Counted from the stretch's first letter, positions 34,610 through 44,577 are shown. The stretch: DNA of 64,000 nt from Paraburkholderia sp. D15 (GCF_029910215.1 NZ_CP110395.1:3348001-3412000), one strand, 5' to 3'. Notes: a model not told the origin generated them from the sequence alone. Numbers and translations: made by a program.

Positions 34610-35794
34610 CTAGAAAAGATCCAACTGCGGATCGTCTCGCGCGGCCGCCGCGGGACGTGACGAATGCGGCGGCCCCGACGGATCGAGGCGGCGAAAATGC
34701 GACATATCCAGAATGCCGCGATCGCGCCGATTCAATCCCAACCGGGCCGCTGCATTGCGAAAACGCTGCCGCAACAGATCCGCCCACAAGCCCTCGCCCT
34801 TCATGCGCGTGGCGAAATTCGAGTCGTAGTCTTTGCCACCCCGCATATCGCGCACGCGACTCATCACCCGATCGGCCCGATCGGGAAAATGCGCGGCCAG
34901 CCAGTCCTTGAACAGCGGCGCGACTTCCCACGGCAAACGCAGCACGATGTAGCTCGCGTTGCTCGCACCGGCTTCCGCGCACGCCTCCAGCACCCGCTCC
35001 ATGTCCGGTTCCGTCACGAACGGAATGACCGGCGCAATGCTCACGCCGACCGGAATGCCCGCCTCGCTCAGCGTGCGAATGGCGCGTAATCGACGCGACG
35101 GCGTAGCGGCACGCGGCTCCAGCGTGCGCGCGATGTCCGCGTCGAGCGTGGTGATCGTGATGGCGGCCATGAACTGCCCGCGCGCCGCCATTGGCGCAAG
35201 CAGATCGAGATCGCGTTCGATCAGCGACGACTTGGTGATCGCCGCGAACGGCTGCTGACGTTCGCTGAGCACTTCGATAACGCGCCGGGTGAGCCGCAAC
35301 TCCCGCTCCACGGGTTGCCACGCGTCGGTATTCACGCCGAGCGCGATCGGTTCCGGCACATAGGATTGCTTCGACAACTCGCGTTCGAGCAATTCCGGCG
35401 CATTGATCTTCGCGTAGATACGGCTTTCGAAGTCGAGCCCCGGCGACAAGCCTAAATAACTATGTGTGGGCCTCGCAAAGCAATAGATGCAACCGTGCTC
35501 GCACCCGCGATAGGGATTCAGCGACACGCCAAAAGGAATGTCCGGCGACGCATTGCGCGTGAGAATGGTCTTCGCGCGCTCCTCGAAAACCTGCGTGCGC
35601 AGGACTTTGGGTTGGCCGTCGTCATCTTCCGATGTCGTGACCGTCAGCCAGCCGTCGTCCACCGCTTCGCGCTGGTCGACTTCGTAGCGGCCTTGCAGAT
35701 TCGTCACCGCGCCGCGCCCCTTGCGTGGCGCAGGCGGCGCGATCGGATACTCGGGCGCGGAGTCGAAGTCGGGGTCAGGGGCAGGGGCGGTCAC
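34610..35794 (-). CDS. Radical SAM protein, PA0069 family, preceded by a LexA box
   Basis: The radical SAM motif CxxxCxxC is in CEHGCIYCFARPTH, with the conserved NPYRGCEHG start, LGVNTDAWQPVERELRLTRR and EVAPLFKDWLAAHFPDRADR segments. This family resembles spore photoproduct lyase-type enzymes; the reaction is unknown. From the GTG at 35794 it has 394 residues. Earlier in-frame starts give a hydrophobic leader that looks like untranslated sequence. A perfect LexA operator lies 66 bp upstream. To my knowledge PA0069 is itself in the P. aeruginosa LexA regulon, which fits. Confidence 0.88.
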   Translation of the reverse strand: MTAPAPDPDFDSAPEYPIAPPAPRKGRGAVTNLQGRYEVDQREAVDDGWLTVTTSEDDDGQPKVLRTQVFEERAKTILTRNASPDIPFGVSLNPYRGCEHGCIYCFARPTHSYLGLSPGLDFESRIYAKINAPELLERELSKQSYVPEPIALGVNTDAWQPVERELRLTRRVIEVLSERQQPFAAITKSSLIERDLDLLAPMAARGQFMAAITITTLDADIARTLEPRAATPSRRLRAIRTLSEAGIPVGVSIAPVIPFVTEPDMERVLEACAEAGASNASYIVLRLPWEVAPLFKDWLAAHFPDRADRVMSRVRDMRGGKDYDSNFATRMKGEGLWADLLRQRFRNAAARLGLNRRDRGILDMSHFRRLDPSGPPHSSRPAAAARDDPQLDLF

Positions 35795-35859
35795 GGCTGG
35801 AATCAGGCAAAGCACGGCAATAAAAAACAGCAGCGCCAACAAAAAACGGCGCCAAACAC

Positions 35860-35875
35860 CTGTATAAATATACAG
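35860..35875 (-). promoter_or_regulatory. LexA (SOS) box
   Basis: CTGTATAAATATACAG is a near-perfect match to the consensus CTG-N10-CAG with the palindromic core TATA-AATA. It lies about 66 bp upstream of the GTG start of the radical SAM gene and well away from the lrp gene, so it most likely controls the former. Confidence 0.92.
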
Positions 35876-35924
35876 TGTTTACGCCGTTTGTCGAGCCCTG
35901 CCCAGCCGTCAAACCATGCGCTTC

Positions 35925-36413
35925 TTAATCCCCGACCGCGATCGTCAGCGTCTCCTTGATTTCCTCCATCACCACATAGCTCTTCGACTGCACGGCGCCG
36001 GGAAGCTGCAACAGGATGTCGCCGAGCAGCTTCCGGTAATCGGCCATCTCGCCGATGCGCGCCTTGATCAGATAGTCGAAGTCACCCGACACCAGATGGC
36101 ACTCCAGCACCTCGGGGATCTTCTGCACCTCGCGGCGGAACTGGTCGAACATGTTGCCGCTTTTGTGATCCAGCGTGATCTCGACGAACACCAGCAGCGC
36201 CGCACCGAGCTCGGCCGGATTCACGCGTGCGTGATAGCCGGTGATCACGCCGTCGCGCTCCATCCGCTTGACCCGCTCGATGCACGGCGTGACCGACAGC
36301 CCGACCTGCTCCGCGAGGTCTTTCATGGCCATCCGGCCGTCCTGCTGCAACAGCCGCAGGATCTTGTGATCGAGCTTATCGAGAGCCCGGACCGGCTGAC
36401 GCTGTGTTCGCAT
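35925..36413 (-). CDS. Lrp/AsnC-family transcriptional regulator next to dadA
   Basis: The 162-residue protein has an N-terminal helix-turn-helix (LDHKILRLLQQDGRMAMKDL, then AEQVGLSVTPCIERVKRME). The C-terminal AsnC-type ligand-binding (RAM) domain contains LVFVEITLDHK and VLECHLVSGDFDYLIKARI. It is transcribed away from dadA across a spacer of about 170 bp. By this context it is probably the alanine-responsive activator of dadA (a DadR-like role), an inference. Confidence 0.9.
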   Translation of the reverse strand: MRTQRQPVRALDKLDHKILRLLQQDGRMAMKDLAEQVGLSVTPCIERVKRMERDGVITGYHARVNPAELGAALLVFVEITLDHKSGNMFDQFRREVQKIPEVLECHLVSGDFDYLIKARIGEMADYRKLLGDILLQLPGAVQSKSYVVMEEIKETLTIAVGD

Positions 36414-36581
36414 GGTGTATTTGCTGAAAATCCTGAAAATACGATAACAAAACCTACCTGACTGTTAATAGTATAGCGGTTAACACTGGGCGACCCGCGT
36501 TACACCTCGTGAATCGAACGAATTCCAACGAATCCGCGAGCGCAGCGCCCTTCAACCTCTATTGAATCTGTCGGAGCAGTT
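36414..36581. promoter_or_regulatory. Divergent control region lrp-type gene/dadA
   Basis: This AT-rich 168-bp spacer has several TTTGCTGAAAAT- and CCTGAAAATACG-like repeats that could be Lrp-type sites. No clear promoter can be fixed. Confidence 0.45.
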
Positions 36582-37868
36582 ATGCGAGTCGTCGTTTTGG
36601 GCAGTGGCGTCGTCGGGGTGACCAGCGCGTATTACCTGGCGCGTGCCGGTCACGAAGTGACCGTCATCGATCGCGAGGCCGGCCCGGCGCTCGAAACCAG
36701 CTTTGCCAATGCCGGCCAGATCTCGCCGGGCTACGCGTCGCCGTGGGCCGCGCCGGGCGTGCCGTTGAAAGCGGTCAAATGGATGTTCCAGAAGCACGCG
36801 CCGCTGGCGATCCGCCTCGACGGCACGCAATTCCAGCTGCAATGGATGTGGCAGATGCTGCAGAACTGCACGTCGTCGCGTTACGCGGTGAACAAGGGCC
36901 GCATGGTGCGCCTCGCCGAATACAGCCGCGACTGCCTGCAGGCGCTGCGCGCCGAAACCGGCATCCAGTACGAAGGCCGCACCGGCGGCACGCTGCAGGT
37001 GTTCCGCACGCAGCAGCAGTTCGAAGGCGCCGCCAAAGACATCGCCGTGCTGCAGGAAGCCAACGTGCCGTACGAATTGCTGTCGGCGGCCGAACTCGCG
37101 CAAGCCGAGCCGGCGCTCGCCGCGGTATCGCACAAGCTGACCGGCGGCCTGCGCCTGCCGGGCGACGAAACCGGCGACTGCCAGATGTTCACCACGCGCC
37201 TCGCCGCGCTGGCCGAACAACTGGGCGTGAAATTCCGCTACAACACGCCGATCGATTCGCTGGCGATGGCGGGCGACCGCATCGCGGGCGTGCAATGCGG
37301 CAGCGAACTGGTGCGCGCCGATTCGTTCGTGGTCGCGCTGGGTTCGTACTCGACGAAGTTCCTCTCGGGTCTCGTGAAGATTCCGGTGTACCCGCTCAAG
37401 GGTTATTCGATCACCGCGCCGATCGTCAACGAAGCGGCTGCGCCCGTGTCGACCGTGCTCGACGAGACCTACAAGATCGCGATCACGCGTTTCGACGACC
37501 GGATTCGCGTCGGCGGGATGGCGGAGATCGTCGGCTTCGACAAGTCGCTGCGCCAGGCGCGCCGCGAAACGCTGGAATTGTGCGTGAACGATCTGTTCCC
37601 GGGCGGCGGCGATACGTCGAAGGCCAGTTTCTGGACCGGATTGCGCCCGATGACGCCGGACGGCACGCCGATCGTCGGCCGCACGCCGGTCGCGAATCTG
37701 TTCCTGAACACGGGTCACGGCACGCTCGGCTGGACCATGTCGTGCGGGTCGGGCCAGTTGCTGGCCGACGTGATGTCGGGCAAGCAGCCGGCGATCAAGG
37801 CGGACGATCTGTCCGTGCACCGCTATCTCGGCGAGACCGGTGGCGCGCATCGTCCGGCTTACGCCTGA
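36582..37868 (+). CDS. dadA: D-amino acid dehydrogenase small subunit
   Basis: DadA oxidises D-alanine and other D-amino acids to keto acids and feeds electrons into the respiratory chain. The 428-residue FAD protein begins with the Rossmann motif [20 protein letters not shown]. The binding segments [20 protein letters not shown] and [20 protein letters not shown] follow, and it ends [20 protein letters not shown]. The protein is full length. It is divergently transcribed from an Lrp-type regulator and followed by a strong terminator. Confidence 0.96.
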   Translation: MRVVVLGSGVVGVTSAYYLARAGHEVTVIDREAGPALETSFANAGQISPGYASPWAAPGVPLKAVKWMFQKHAPLAIRLDGTQFQLQWMWQMLQNCTSSRYAVNKGRMVRLAEYSRDCLQALRAETGIQYEGRTGGTLQVFRTQQQFEGAAKDIAVLQEANVPYELLSAAELAQAEPALAAVSHKLTGGLRLPGDETGDCQMFTTRLAALAEQLGVKFRYNTPIDSLAMAGDRIAGVQCGSELVRADSFVVALGSYSTKFLSGLVKIPVYPLKGYSITAPIVNEAAAPVSTVLDETYKIAITRFDDRIRVGGMAEIVGFDKSLRQARRETLELCVNDLFPGGGDTSKASFWTGLRPMTPDGTPIVGRTPVANLFLNTGHGTLGWTMSCGSGQLLADVMSGKQPAIKADDLSVHRYLGETGGAHRPAYA

Positions 37869-37901
37869 GGCCGAGCCGGCACACCCAGGCAACGCAAAAG
37901 C

Positions 37902-37925
37902 AAAAGCGCCCCGTGGGGCGCTTTT
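37902..37925 (+). terminator. Intrinsic terminator after dadA
   Basis: AAAAGCGCCCC (37902-37912) pairs with GGGGCGCTTTT (37915-37925), followed by a run of T. It also faces the minus-strand acyl-CoA dehydrogenase gene. Confidence 0.92.
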
Positions 37926-37997
37926 TTTTCATACCTGATCCGGACTAAATAAAGCAGGCTGAGCGCCGAGCCGCCCCGACGCTTGCCGCCCATCCGG

Positions 37998-39788
37998 TCA
38001 GAACTGATCGTCCGACAACGCCAGCACACCCTCGCCGCCCTTCGCGCTGACAATCGATGCCTCCAGCGCCGATGCGAGCGGCAACACATGCTCCGCGTAG
38101 AACTGCGCGGTCGCGATCTTCGCGCCGTAGAACGACGGATCCTCGTCGCGCTTCTTCGCGGCCACCAGCAACGCACGCGCCATCTGCCAGCCGCCGAGCA
38201 CGACGCCCGCGAGCTTCAGATACGGCACGCTGCCCGCGAACACCGCGTTCGGATCGCCCTTGGTGTTCGCCACCACGAAATCGACTGCCGCGCTCAATGC
38301 CGCGTGACCTTGCGCCAGATACTTTTTCATCGAATCGAACGCCGGAGCTTGCTGCACGCCAAGCGCTTCGACGGTTTGCGCCACTTCGGCGAGCAGCGCC
38401 TTCGCGACCTTGCCGCCGTCGCGCAGCGTCTTGCGGCCGATCAGATCGTTCGCCTGAATCGCGGTCGTGCCTTCGTAGATCGGCAGGATGCGGGCGTCGC
38501 GGTAATACTGCGCCGCGCCGGTTTCCTCGATGAAGCCCATGCCGCCGTGCACCTGAACGCCGAGGCTGGTGACGTCGATCGACAGTTCGGTGCTCCAGCC
38601 CTTCACGATCGGCACGAGAAATTCGTAGATCGCCTGATGCTGGGCGCGAGTGGCGTCGTCCGGACGACGATGCGCGATGTCGCAATGCGCGGCCGCCACG
38701 TACGCGAGCGCGCGCGATGCCTCGGTCAGACCGCGCATCGTCGCGAGCATGCGGCGCACGTCCGGATGCTGGATGATCGCCACCGACTGTTTCGCGGAAC
38801 CATCCACCGGACGGCTTTGCACGCGGTCCTTCGCATACGCGACCGCCTTCTGGTACGCACGGTCCGACACGCCGACGCCTTGCATGCCGACCGCGAAACG
38901 CGCGGCGTTCATCATGATGAACATGTATTCGAGGCCGCGATTTTCCTCGCCGATCAGATGACCGATCGCGCCGCCGTGATCGCCGAATTGCAGCACCGCG
39001 GTCGGGCTCGCCTTGATGCCGAGCTTGTGTTCGATCGACACGCAATGCACGTCGTTGCGCGCACCGAGCGAGCCGTCTTCATTGACGAGAAACTTCGGCA
39101 CGATGAACAGCGAAATGCCCTTCACGCCTTCGGGTGCGTTCGGCGTGCGCGCCAGCACGAGATGGGCGATGTTCTTCGCCATGTCGTGTTCGCCCCACGT
39201 GATGAAAATTTTCGTGCCGAACAGCTTGAACGAACCATCGCCTTGCGGCTCGGCACGCGTGCGGACCAGCGCGAGATCGGAACCGGCCTGCGGCTCGGTG
39301 AGGTTCATCGTGCCGGTCCATTCGCCGGAAATCAGCTTGGGCACATAGGTTTGTTTCTGCGCTTCGGTGCCGGCGGTCAGGAGCGCCTCGATCGCGCCAT
39401 CGGTCAGCAGCGGACACAGCGCGAACGACAGGTTCGACGCGTTGAGCATTTCGACGCAAGGCGTCGCGATCAGCTTCGGCAGGCCCTGGCCTTCGTATTC
39501 GGCCGGATGCTGCACGCCTTGCCAGCCGCCTTCGGCGAATTGACGGAACGCGTCCTTGAAGCCCGGCGTCGCGGTGACGACACCGTCTTTCCAGCTGCTC
39601 GGATTGCGATCGCCTTCGACATTCAGCGGCGCCAGCACCTCGCCGCACAGTTTCGCCGATTCGTCGAGCACGGCCGCAGCCGTGTCGAAGTTAGCGTCTT
39701 CGAAGCCTGGCAGCGTCGCGATGTCGTCGAGACCGGCCAGTTCTTTCATCACGAACAACATGTCCTTGATGGGCGCTGTGTAACTCAT
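37998..39788 (-). CDS. Acyl-CoA dehydrogenase
   Basis: The 596-residue flavoprotein has the domain order of acyl-CoA dehydrogenases with an extra C-terminal domain. The N-terminal helical domain contains GWQGVQHPAEYEGQGLPKL. The middle region is TGTMNLTEPQAGSDLALVRT. The FAD and substrate-binding C-terminal half contains QVHGGMGFIEETGAAQYYRD, and a C-terminal extension with hydrophobic segments follows. It introduces a double bond in fatty acyl-CoA and passes electrons to the EtfAB pair encoded just upstream in the same direction. Confidence 0.92.
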   Translation of the reverse strand: MSYTAPIKDMLFVMKELAGLDDIATLPGFEDANFDTAAAVLDESAKLCGEVLAPLNVEGDRNPSSWKDGVVTATPGFKDAFRQFAEGGWQGVQHPAEYEGQGLPKLIATPCVEMLNASNLSFALCPLLTDGAIEALLTAGTEAQKQTYVPKLISGEWTGTMNLTEPQAGSDLALVRTRAEPQGDGSFKLFGTKIFITWGEHDMAKNIAHLVLARTPNAPEGVKGISLFIVPKFLVNEDGSLGARNDVHCVSIEHKLGIKASPTAVLQFGDHGGAIGHLIGEENRGLEYMFIMMNAARFAVGMQGVGVSDRAYQKAVAYAKDRVQSRPVDGSAKQSVAIIQHPDVRRMLATMRGLTEASRALAYVAAAHCDIAHRRPDDATRAQHQAIYEFLVPIVKGWSTELSIDVTSLGVQVHGGMGFIEETGAAQYYRDARILPIYEGTTAIQANDLIGRKTLRDGGKVAKALLAEVAQTVEALGVQQAPAFDSMKKYLAQGHAALSAAVDFVVANTKGDPNAVFAGSVPYLKLAGVVLGGWQMARALLVAAKKRDEDPSFYGAKIATAQFYAEHVLPLASALEASIVSAKGGEGVLALSDDQF

Positions 39789-39818
39789 ATCAGTTCTCCT
39801 CCTGTCTTCGATACAAAA

Positions 39819-39853
39819 AAAGGGCGCTGGACTTGATGGGTCCCGCGCCCTTT
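39819..39853 (-). terminator. Terminator after etfA
   Basis: AAAGGGCGC (39819-39827) pairs with GCGCCCTTT (39845-39853), with an A-rich side giving T on the minus strand. It separates the etf pair from the acyl-CoA dehydrogenase gene. Confidence 0.75.
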
Positions 39854-39906
39854 CGCTTTTTCTTTCGCTGCCAGACGCCTCGACGGCGTCGTGGCCATTG
39901 GCCGAG

Positions 39907-40842
39907 TTAGCCGAGTTCGCTAACGAGTTCCGGCACGACCGTGAACAGATCGCCCACCAGACCGTAATCGGCCACGCTGAAGATCGGCGCTTCCGGATCC
40001 TTGTTGATCGCGACGATCACCTTCGAATCCTTCATGCCGGCCAGATGCTGGATCGCACCCGAGATGCCCACGGCGACGTACAGCTGCGGCGCGACGATCT
40101 TGCCGGTCTGGCCGACCTGGTAGTCGTTCGGCACGAAGCCCGCGTCGACCGCCGCGCGCGAGGCGCCCAGCGCCGCGTTCAGCTTGTCCGCCAGCGGCTC
40201 CAGCACCTTCGTGTAGTTCTCGCCGTTGCCCAGGCCCCGGCCGCCCGAGACGATGATCTTCGCCGAGGTCAGTTCCGGACGGTCCAGCTTCGTCACCTCA
40301 CGGCTCACGAACGACGAGATGCCGCTGTCCGCCGCCGCCTCGATCTTCTCGACCGCTGCGCTGCCGCCTTCGGCCGCGACGGCGTCGAAACCGGTCGAGC
40401 GGACCGTGATGACCTTGATCGGGTCAGCCGATTGCACCGTCGCGATCGCGTTGCCCGCGTAGATCGGACGCTCGAACGTGTCGGCGGAATCCACCGCGGT
40501 TATGTCGCTGATCTGCGCGACGTCGAGCTTCGCCGCGATACGCGGGGCGATGTTCTTGCCGTAGGCCGTGGCCGGCGCGAGGATATGCGAGTAATCCTTC
40601 GCGATGTTCAGCACCGTCGCCTCGACGTTTTCCGCGAGGCCGGCTTCGAGTTGCGGCGCGTCGGCCAGCAGCACTTTCGACACGCCGGCGATCTTCGCCG
40701 CCGCATCCGCCGCGGCTTGCGCGTTGTGGCCTGCCACCAGCACGTGGACATCGCCGCCAATCTTCTGTGCCGCTGCGATCGTGTTCAGCGTCGCGGCCTT
40801 GATCGACGCGTTGTCGTGTTCTGCAATTACCAGATTCGTCAT
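39907..40842 (-). CDS. etfA: Electron transfer flavoprotein alpha subunit
   Basis: The 311-residue protein has an N-terminal domain starting [20 protein letters not shown], a middle with [16 protein letters not shown] FAD-binding residues (here [20 protein letters not shown]), and a C-terminal FAD-site segment [20 protein letters not shown]. With EtfB it carries electrons from acyl-CoA dehydrogenases to the quinone pool. It follows etfB on the minus strand, separated by a duplicated hairpin element. Confidence 0.96.
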   Translation of the reverse strand: MTNLVIAEHDNASIKAATLNTIAAAQKIGGDVHVLVAGHNAQAAADAAAKIAGVSKVLLADAPQLEAGLAENVEATVLNIAKDYSHILAPATAYGKNIAPRIAAKLDVAQISDITAVDSADTFERPIYAGNAIATVQSADPIKVITVRSTGFDAVAAEGGSAAVEKIEAAADSGISSFVSREVTKLDRPELTSAKIIVSGGRGLGNGENYTKVLEPLADKLNAALGASRAAVDAGFVPNDYQVGQTGKIVAPQLYVAVGISGAIQHLAGMKDSKVIVAINKDPEAPIFSVADYGLVGDLFTVVPELVSELG

Positions 40843-40854
40843 TTCATCAGTCTC

Positions 40855-40948
40855 CTGTCGACCAGAGTTAGCGCTTTAGCGCTTACTCTGGTCCCATGCA
40901 AAGCTGTCGATCAGAGTTAGCGCTTCAGCGCTTACTCTGATCCCATGC
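40855..40948. repeat. Two tandem 45-nt hairpin units between etfB and etfA
   Basis: Units at 40855-40899 and 40904-40948 share 42 of 45 bases. Each contains an inverted repeat with an AGCGCT core (GACCAGAGTTAGCGCT against AGCGCTTACTCTGGTC; second copy GATCAGAGTTAGCGCT against AGCGCTTACTCTGATC). The stem end is conserved by paired changes (C-G to T-A). It resembles a REP-type intergenic element and probably affects mRNA stability between etfB and etfA. Confidence 0.85.
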
Positions 40949-40953
40949 GGCGC

Positions 40954-41703
40954 TTACAGCACCTTGGCTTCGGTCTTCAGCTTTTCGACCAGCGTCTTCA
41001 CGTCCGGCACCTTCACACCAGCGGAGCGCTTGGGCGGCTCGACGACTTTCAGCGTCTTCAGGCGCGGCGCGACATCAACGCCGAGGTCTTCCGGCTTGAT
41101 CGTTTCCAGCGGCTTTTTCTTCGCCTTCATGATGTTCGGCAGCGTCACGTAGCGCGGCTCGTTCAGGCGCAGATCGGTCGTCACCACCGCGGGCAGCGTC
41201 AGCGACAGCGTTTCCGCACCGCCGTCCACTTCGCGCGACACCGTCGCCTTGCCGTCGGCCACCACCACCTTCGACGCGAACGTGGCCTGCGGCAGGTTCG
41301 CCAGCGCGGCGAGCATCTGGCCGGTCTGGTTCGAATCGTCGTCGATGGCCTGCTTGCCGAGGATCACCAGTTGCGGCTGTTCCTTGTCGACCAGCGCCTT
41401 CAGCAGCTTGGCAACCGCCAGCGGCTGCAGCTCTTCGTTCGACTCGATCAGGATCGCGCGGTCCGCGCCGATCGCCAGCGCGGTGCGCAGCGTTTCCTGC
41501 GATTGCGCGACACCCGCCGACACGGCGATCACTTCGGTCGCCACGCCCGCTTCCTTCAGGCGCACGGCTTCTTCCACCGCGATTTCGTCGAACGGATTCA
41601 TCGACATCTTCACGTTCGCGATGTCGACACCCGTGCCGTCCGATTTGACTCGAACCTTCACGTTGTAATCGACCACTCTCTTCACTGGCACCAGGATTTT
41701 CAT
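40954..41703 (-). CDS. etfB: Electron transfer flavoprotein beta subunit
   Basis: The 249-residue protein starts [20 protein letters not shown] and contains [20 protein letters not shown], where the AMP-binding residues lie, and [20 protein letters not shown]. It forms the heterodimer with EtfA. The ATG at 41703 is the family start; a longer frame adds only two residues. It is the first gene of the etfB-etfA pair on the minus strand, downstream of a 12-bp palindrome at 41828. Confidence 0.96.
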   Translation of the reverse strand: MKILVPVKRVVDYNVKVRVKSDGTGVDIANVKMSMNPFDEIAVEEAVRLKEAGVATEVIAVSAGVAQSQETLRTALAIGADRAILIESNEELQPLAVAKLLKALVDKEQPQLVILGKQAIDDDSNQTGQMLAALANLPQATFASKVVVADGKATVSREVDGGAETLSLTLPAVVTTDLRLNEPRYVTLPNIMKAKKKPLETIKPEDLGVDVAPRLKTLKVVEPPKRSAGVKVPDVKTLVEKLKTEAKVL

Positions 41704-41827
41704 GCACACGCTCCAAAGTTACGAATACGTCAACCCAGCGAACATTATAGCGACTGCCCTCACGGCAGCCGGTTCGCGGGCGCTCTAGCAGGAGGATATC
41801 GCTCCCCAGCGGCGTGACGGCAATAAC

Positions 41828-41839
41828 GAACGATCGTTC
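41828..41839. promoter_or_regulatory. 12-bp palindrome upstream of etfB
   Basis: GAACGATCGTTC lies about 125 bp before the etfB start, in AT-rich DNA between etfB and the methionine transporter terminator. The ACGAACG/CGTTCTA-type half sites resemble TetR-family operators that often control fatty-acid genes. Binding is only inferred. Confidence 0.5.
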
Positions 41840-41856
41840 TATTTTAATCTCGAAAA

Positions 41857-41879
41857 AACCCGGGTGGCAACCCCGGGTT
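41857..41879 (-). terminator. Terminator after metQ
   Basis: AACCCGGG (41857-41864) pairs with CCCGGGTT (41872-41879). On the minus strand it is followed by T-rich sequence. It ends the metN-metI-metQ transcript. Confidence 0.85.
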
Positions 41880-42009
41880 CCGACTCACGACTCTAAATCC
41901 GTATTGCCGTCCTGTCTTACTACTGATGAACTACTGCGTTCGGGTTACTGCGAACGAGGGTTGCCGGCTCCTGGACCACCCTCCGCGGGCCGTCATCCGC
42001 GGGCCGCCA

Positions 42010-42807
42010 TCACCACGCGGTGATCACCGAACCGCCGAACTTCGTCGCCACGAACTGCTTCACTTCCGGCGAGTGATAGGCGGCGACCAGTTTCGCGACC
42101 CACGGCTTGTCCTTGTCCTCGGCACGGATCGCGATGATGTTCACGTACGGACCCTTCGGGTCCTCGGCTGCGATCGCGTCCTTCTTCGGGTTCAAGCCGG
42201 CTTCCATCGCGAAGTTGGTGTTGATCGCGGCCGCGTCCACGTCGTTCAGCGAGCGCGGAATCTGCGCGGCGTCGAGTTCGACGATCTTCAGCTTCTTCGG
42301 GTTATCGACGATATCGAGCGGCGTCGCCTTCAGGCCCGCGTCGGCGCGCAGCTTCAGCAGACCCTGCTTCTGCAGCAGCAGCAATGCGCGGCCGCCGTTG
42401 GTCGGGTCGTTCGGCACGGCGATCTTCGCACCCGGTTGCAGCTCGGCCAGCGACTTCAGCTTCTTCGAATAGATGCCCATCGGGTAAGTGACCGTATCGG
42501 CGATGCGGATCAGCTTGTAGCCGCGGTCCTTCACCTGCGCCTGCAAGTACGGGTCGTGCTGGTAGCTGTTCGCGTCCAGATCGCCGGCGGCGAGCGCGGC
42601 GTTCGGCTGCACGTAGTCGGCGAACTCGACGATCTTGATGTTCAGGCCGTTCTTCGCGGCGACCGTCTTCACGACTTCCATGATCTGCGCGTGCGGACCG
42701 CCGGTGACGCCGACCTTGATGGTGTCTTCGGCGTACGCCGCATTGGCGGCGAACGCGGAGGCGGCGCCGAGCAGCGCGGCGAGCTTGAGAACCAAACGAC
42801 GTTGCAT
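42010..42807 (-). CDS. metQ: Methionine ABC transporter substrate-binding protein
   Basis: The 265-residue protein has a signal peptide (MQRRLVLKLAALLGAASAFA) and the MetQ/NlpA domain starting TIKVGVTGGPHAQIMEVVKT. Further segments are NAALAAGDLDANSYQHDPYL and KDKPWVAKLVAAYHSPEVKQ. I see no lipobox cysteine, so it may be a soluble periplasmic rather than a lipid-anchored protein, unlike E. coli MetQ. It captures methionine for MetNI. It is the last gene of the operon (metN, metI, metQ). Confidence 0.95.
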   Translation of the reverse strand: MQRRLVLKLAALLGAASAFAANAAYAEDTIKVGVTGGPHAQIMEVVKTVAAKNGLNIKIVEFADYVQPNAALAAGDLDANSYQHDPYLQAQVKDRGYKLIRIADTVTYPMGIYSKKLKSLAELQPGAKIAVPNDPTNGGRALLLLQKQGLLKLRADAGLKATPLDIVDNPKKLKIVELDAAQIPRSLNDVDAAAINTNFAMEAGLNPKKDAIAAEDPKGPYVNIIAIRAEDKDKPWVAKLVAAYHSPEVKQFVATKFGGSVITAW

Positions 42808-42899
42808 GATGAACCCCTGGTCGATCTGTTGATTTGTTGATCTGTCATAGCAGGCCGCGATGACCCGCGCGGCTGCTTCTGCTGGCCTTTTACCTGTCT

Positions 42900-43553
42900 T
42901 TACTTATGGCTCAAACGACGCACGAGCCAATCCCCGAACGACTGCACCAGTTGCACGAAGACGATCAGGATCACGACGACCGTCAGCATCACTTCCGGCA
43001 GAAAACGCTGATACCCGTAGCGGATGCCGAGATCGCCCAGCCCGCCGCCGCCGATCGCACCGGCCATCGCCGAATAGCCGACCAGCGACACGAAGGTGAT
43101 CGTCAACCCGGCGACCACACCCGGCAGCGATTCCGGCAACAGCACCTTGAAGACGATCTGGCTGGTGGTCGCGCCCATCGCCTGCGCGGCTTCGATCAAT
43201 CCGCGATCGACCTCGCGCAGCGCGGTTTCCACCAGCCGCGCGATGAACGGCGCCGCGGCGATCGTCAGCGGCACCACGGCGGCGGCCGTGCCGATCGACG
43301 ACCCCACCACCAGACGCGTGAACGGAATCACCGCGACCAGCAGGATGATGAACGGCGTCGAGCGCACCGCGTTGACGATCACCCCCATCACACGATTCAC
43401 CGCGACGTTTTCCAGCACGCCCTGACGGTCGGTCAGGTACAGCAGCACGCCGAGCGGCAAGCCCACCACGGCGCCGACCAGTCCGGAAATGCCCACCATC
43501 ACGAGCGTTTCCCAGAACGACTGGACGAACATATCGAACATTTCACTCAACAT
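42900..43553 (-). CDS. metI: Methionine ABC transporter permease
   Basis: The 217-residue integral membrane protein starts [20 protein letters not shown] and has about five transmembrane segments. The EAA coupling motif lies in [20 protein letters not shown] and [12 protein letters not shown]. The ATG at 43553 lies inside the last codons of metN (overlap of about 11 bp). The longer upstream start is not needed. It carries methionine across the inner membrane. Confidence 0.95.
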   Translation of the reverse strand: MLSEMFDMFVQSFWETLVMVGISGLVGAVVGLPLGVLLYLTDRQGVLENVAVNRVMGVIVNAVRSTPFIILLVAVIPFTRLVVGSSIGTAAAVVPLTIAAAPFIARLVETALREVDRGLIEAAQAMGATTSQIVFKVLLPESLPGVVAGLTITFVSLVGYSAMAGAIGGGGLGDLGIRYGYQRFLPEVMLTVVVILIVFVQLVQSFGDWLVRRLSHK

Positions 43554-44577
43554 ACGAGAGCTCCTCCACCACCACACCCTGTTCGCGCAGATACGTCAGC
43601 GCCTGCGCCACCTTCGCCGGTTCGCCGCCCGCGAGCACCGCGAGCGAGCCGAACGCCTGCCCCTGGATCTCGTCGATCTGGCCGTGCAGGATGTTGAAGT
43701 CGAGTTCGTAGCGGCGGATCGTTTCCGACAGGATCGGCTGGTCGACGCCCGAGCCGGTGAACGCGAGCCGCAGCAAATGGCCGCTGCCCGTCTTCAGCCG
43801 TTCGGCGACGCGCGCCTTCAGCGCGGGCGGCAGCTCCTGCGCGATCACGTCGCCGATCAGCGCGCGCGTGACTTCGTGATGCGGTTGCAGGAACACGTCG
43901 ATCACCTTGCCTTCCTCGACGACGCGGCCCGCGTCGAGCACCGCGACGCGATCGCAGACCTGCTTGATCACGTCCATCTGGTGCGTGATCAGCACGATGG
44001 TCAGGTTCAGCTCGCGGTTGATGCGCTTGAGCAGATCGAGAATCGCGCGGGTGGTTTCGGGGTCGAGCGCGGAAGTCGCCTCGTCGGAGAGCAGCACTTT
44101 CGGTTTGCTCGCCAGTGCGCGCGCAATGCCCACGCGCTGCTTCTGGCCGCCGCTGATCTGCGCCGGATAGCGGTCCTTCTGCGCCGACAGGCCGACCAGT
44201 TCGAGCAGCGGCAGCACGTTCGCCTCGATCTCGTCGCGCTTCATGCCGGCCAGTTCGAGCGGCAGCGCGACGTTGCCGTACACGGTGCGCGACGACAGCA
44301 GGTTGAAATGCTGGAAGATCATGCCGATCTCGCGGCGCGCTTCGCGCAGTTGCGCGGCGGGCAGCGTGGTCAGATCGCGTCCATTGACGACGATATTGCC
44401 TTCCGACGGACGCGTCAGCAGGTTGAGCGTGCGCACCAGCGTGCTCTTGCCCGCGCCGCTGCGGCCGATGATGCCGAACACCTCGCCCGCCGGAATCGAC
44501 AGGTTGACGTTGTGCAGCGCCTCGACCCAGCCCCGGGGTCCGGCGAAACGCTGGGAGATATTGCGTATTTCGATCAT
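43543..44577 (-). CDS. metN: Methionine ABC transporter ATP-binding protein
   Basis: The 344-residue ATPase has Walker [10 protein letters not shown], the signature [15 protein letters not shown], Walker [15 protein letters not shown] and the His loop VLITHQMD. After about residue 250 follows the C-terminal NIL domain ([20 protein letters not shown]), which binds methionine and inhibits the transporter. The ATG at 44577 starts with the family [11 protein letters not shown]. It is the first gene of metN-metI-metQ. Confidence 0.96.
   Translation of the reverse strand: MIEIRNISQRFAGPRGWVEALHNVNLSIPAGEVFGIIGRSGAGKSTLVRTLNLLTRPSEGNIVVNGRDLTTLPAAQLREARREIGMIFQHFNLLSSRTVYGNVALPLELAGMKRDEIEANVLPLLELVGLSAQKDRYPAQISGGQKQRVGIARALASKPKVLLSDEATSALDPETTRAILDLLKRINRELNLTIVLITHQMDVIKQVCDRVAVLDAGRVVEEGKVIDVFLQPHHEVTRALIGDVIAQELPPALKARVAERLKTGSGHLLRLAFTGSGVDQPILSETIRRYELDFNILHGQIDEIQGQAFGSLAVLAGGEPAKVAQALTYLREQGVVVEELSYVE

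Noticed and set aside
35795..35842. Hydrophobic leader (LALLFFIAVLCLIPAV) as a signal peptide of the radical SAM protein
   Set aside because: A cytoplasmic iron-sulphur enzyme should not have one; the stretch lies between the LexA box and a plausible GTG start, so it is probably untranslated.
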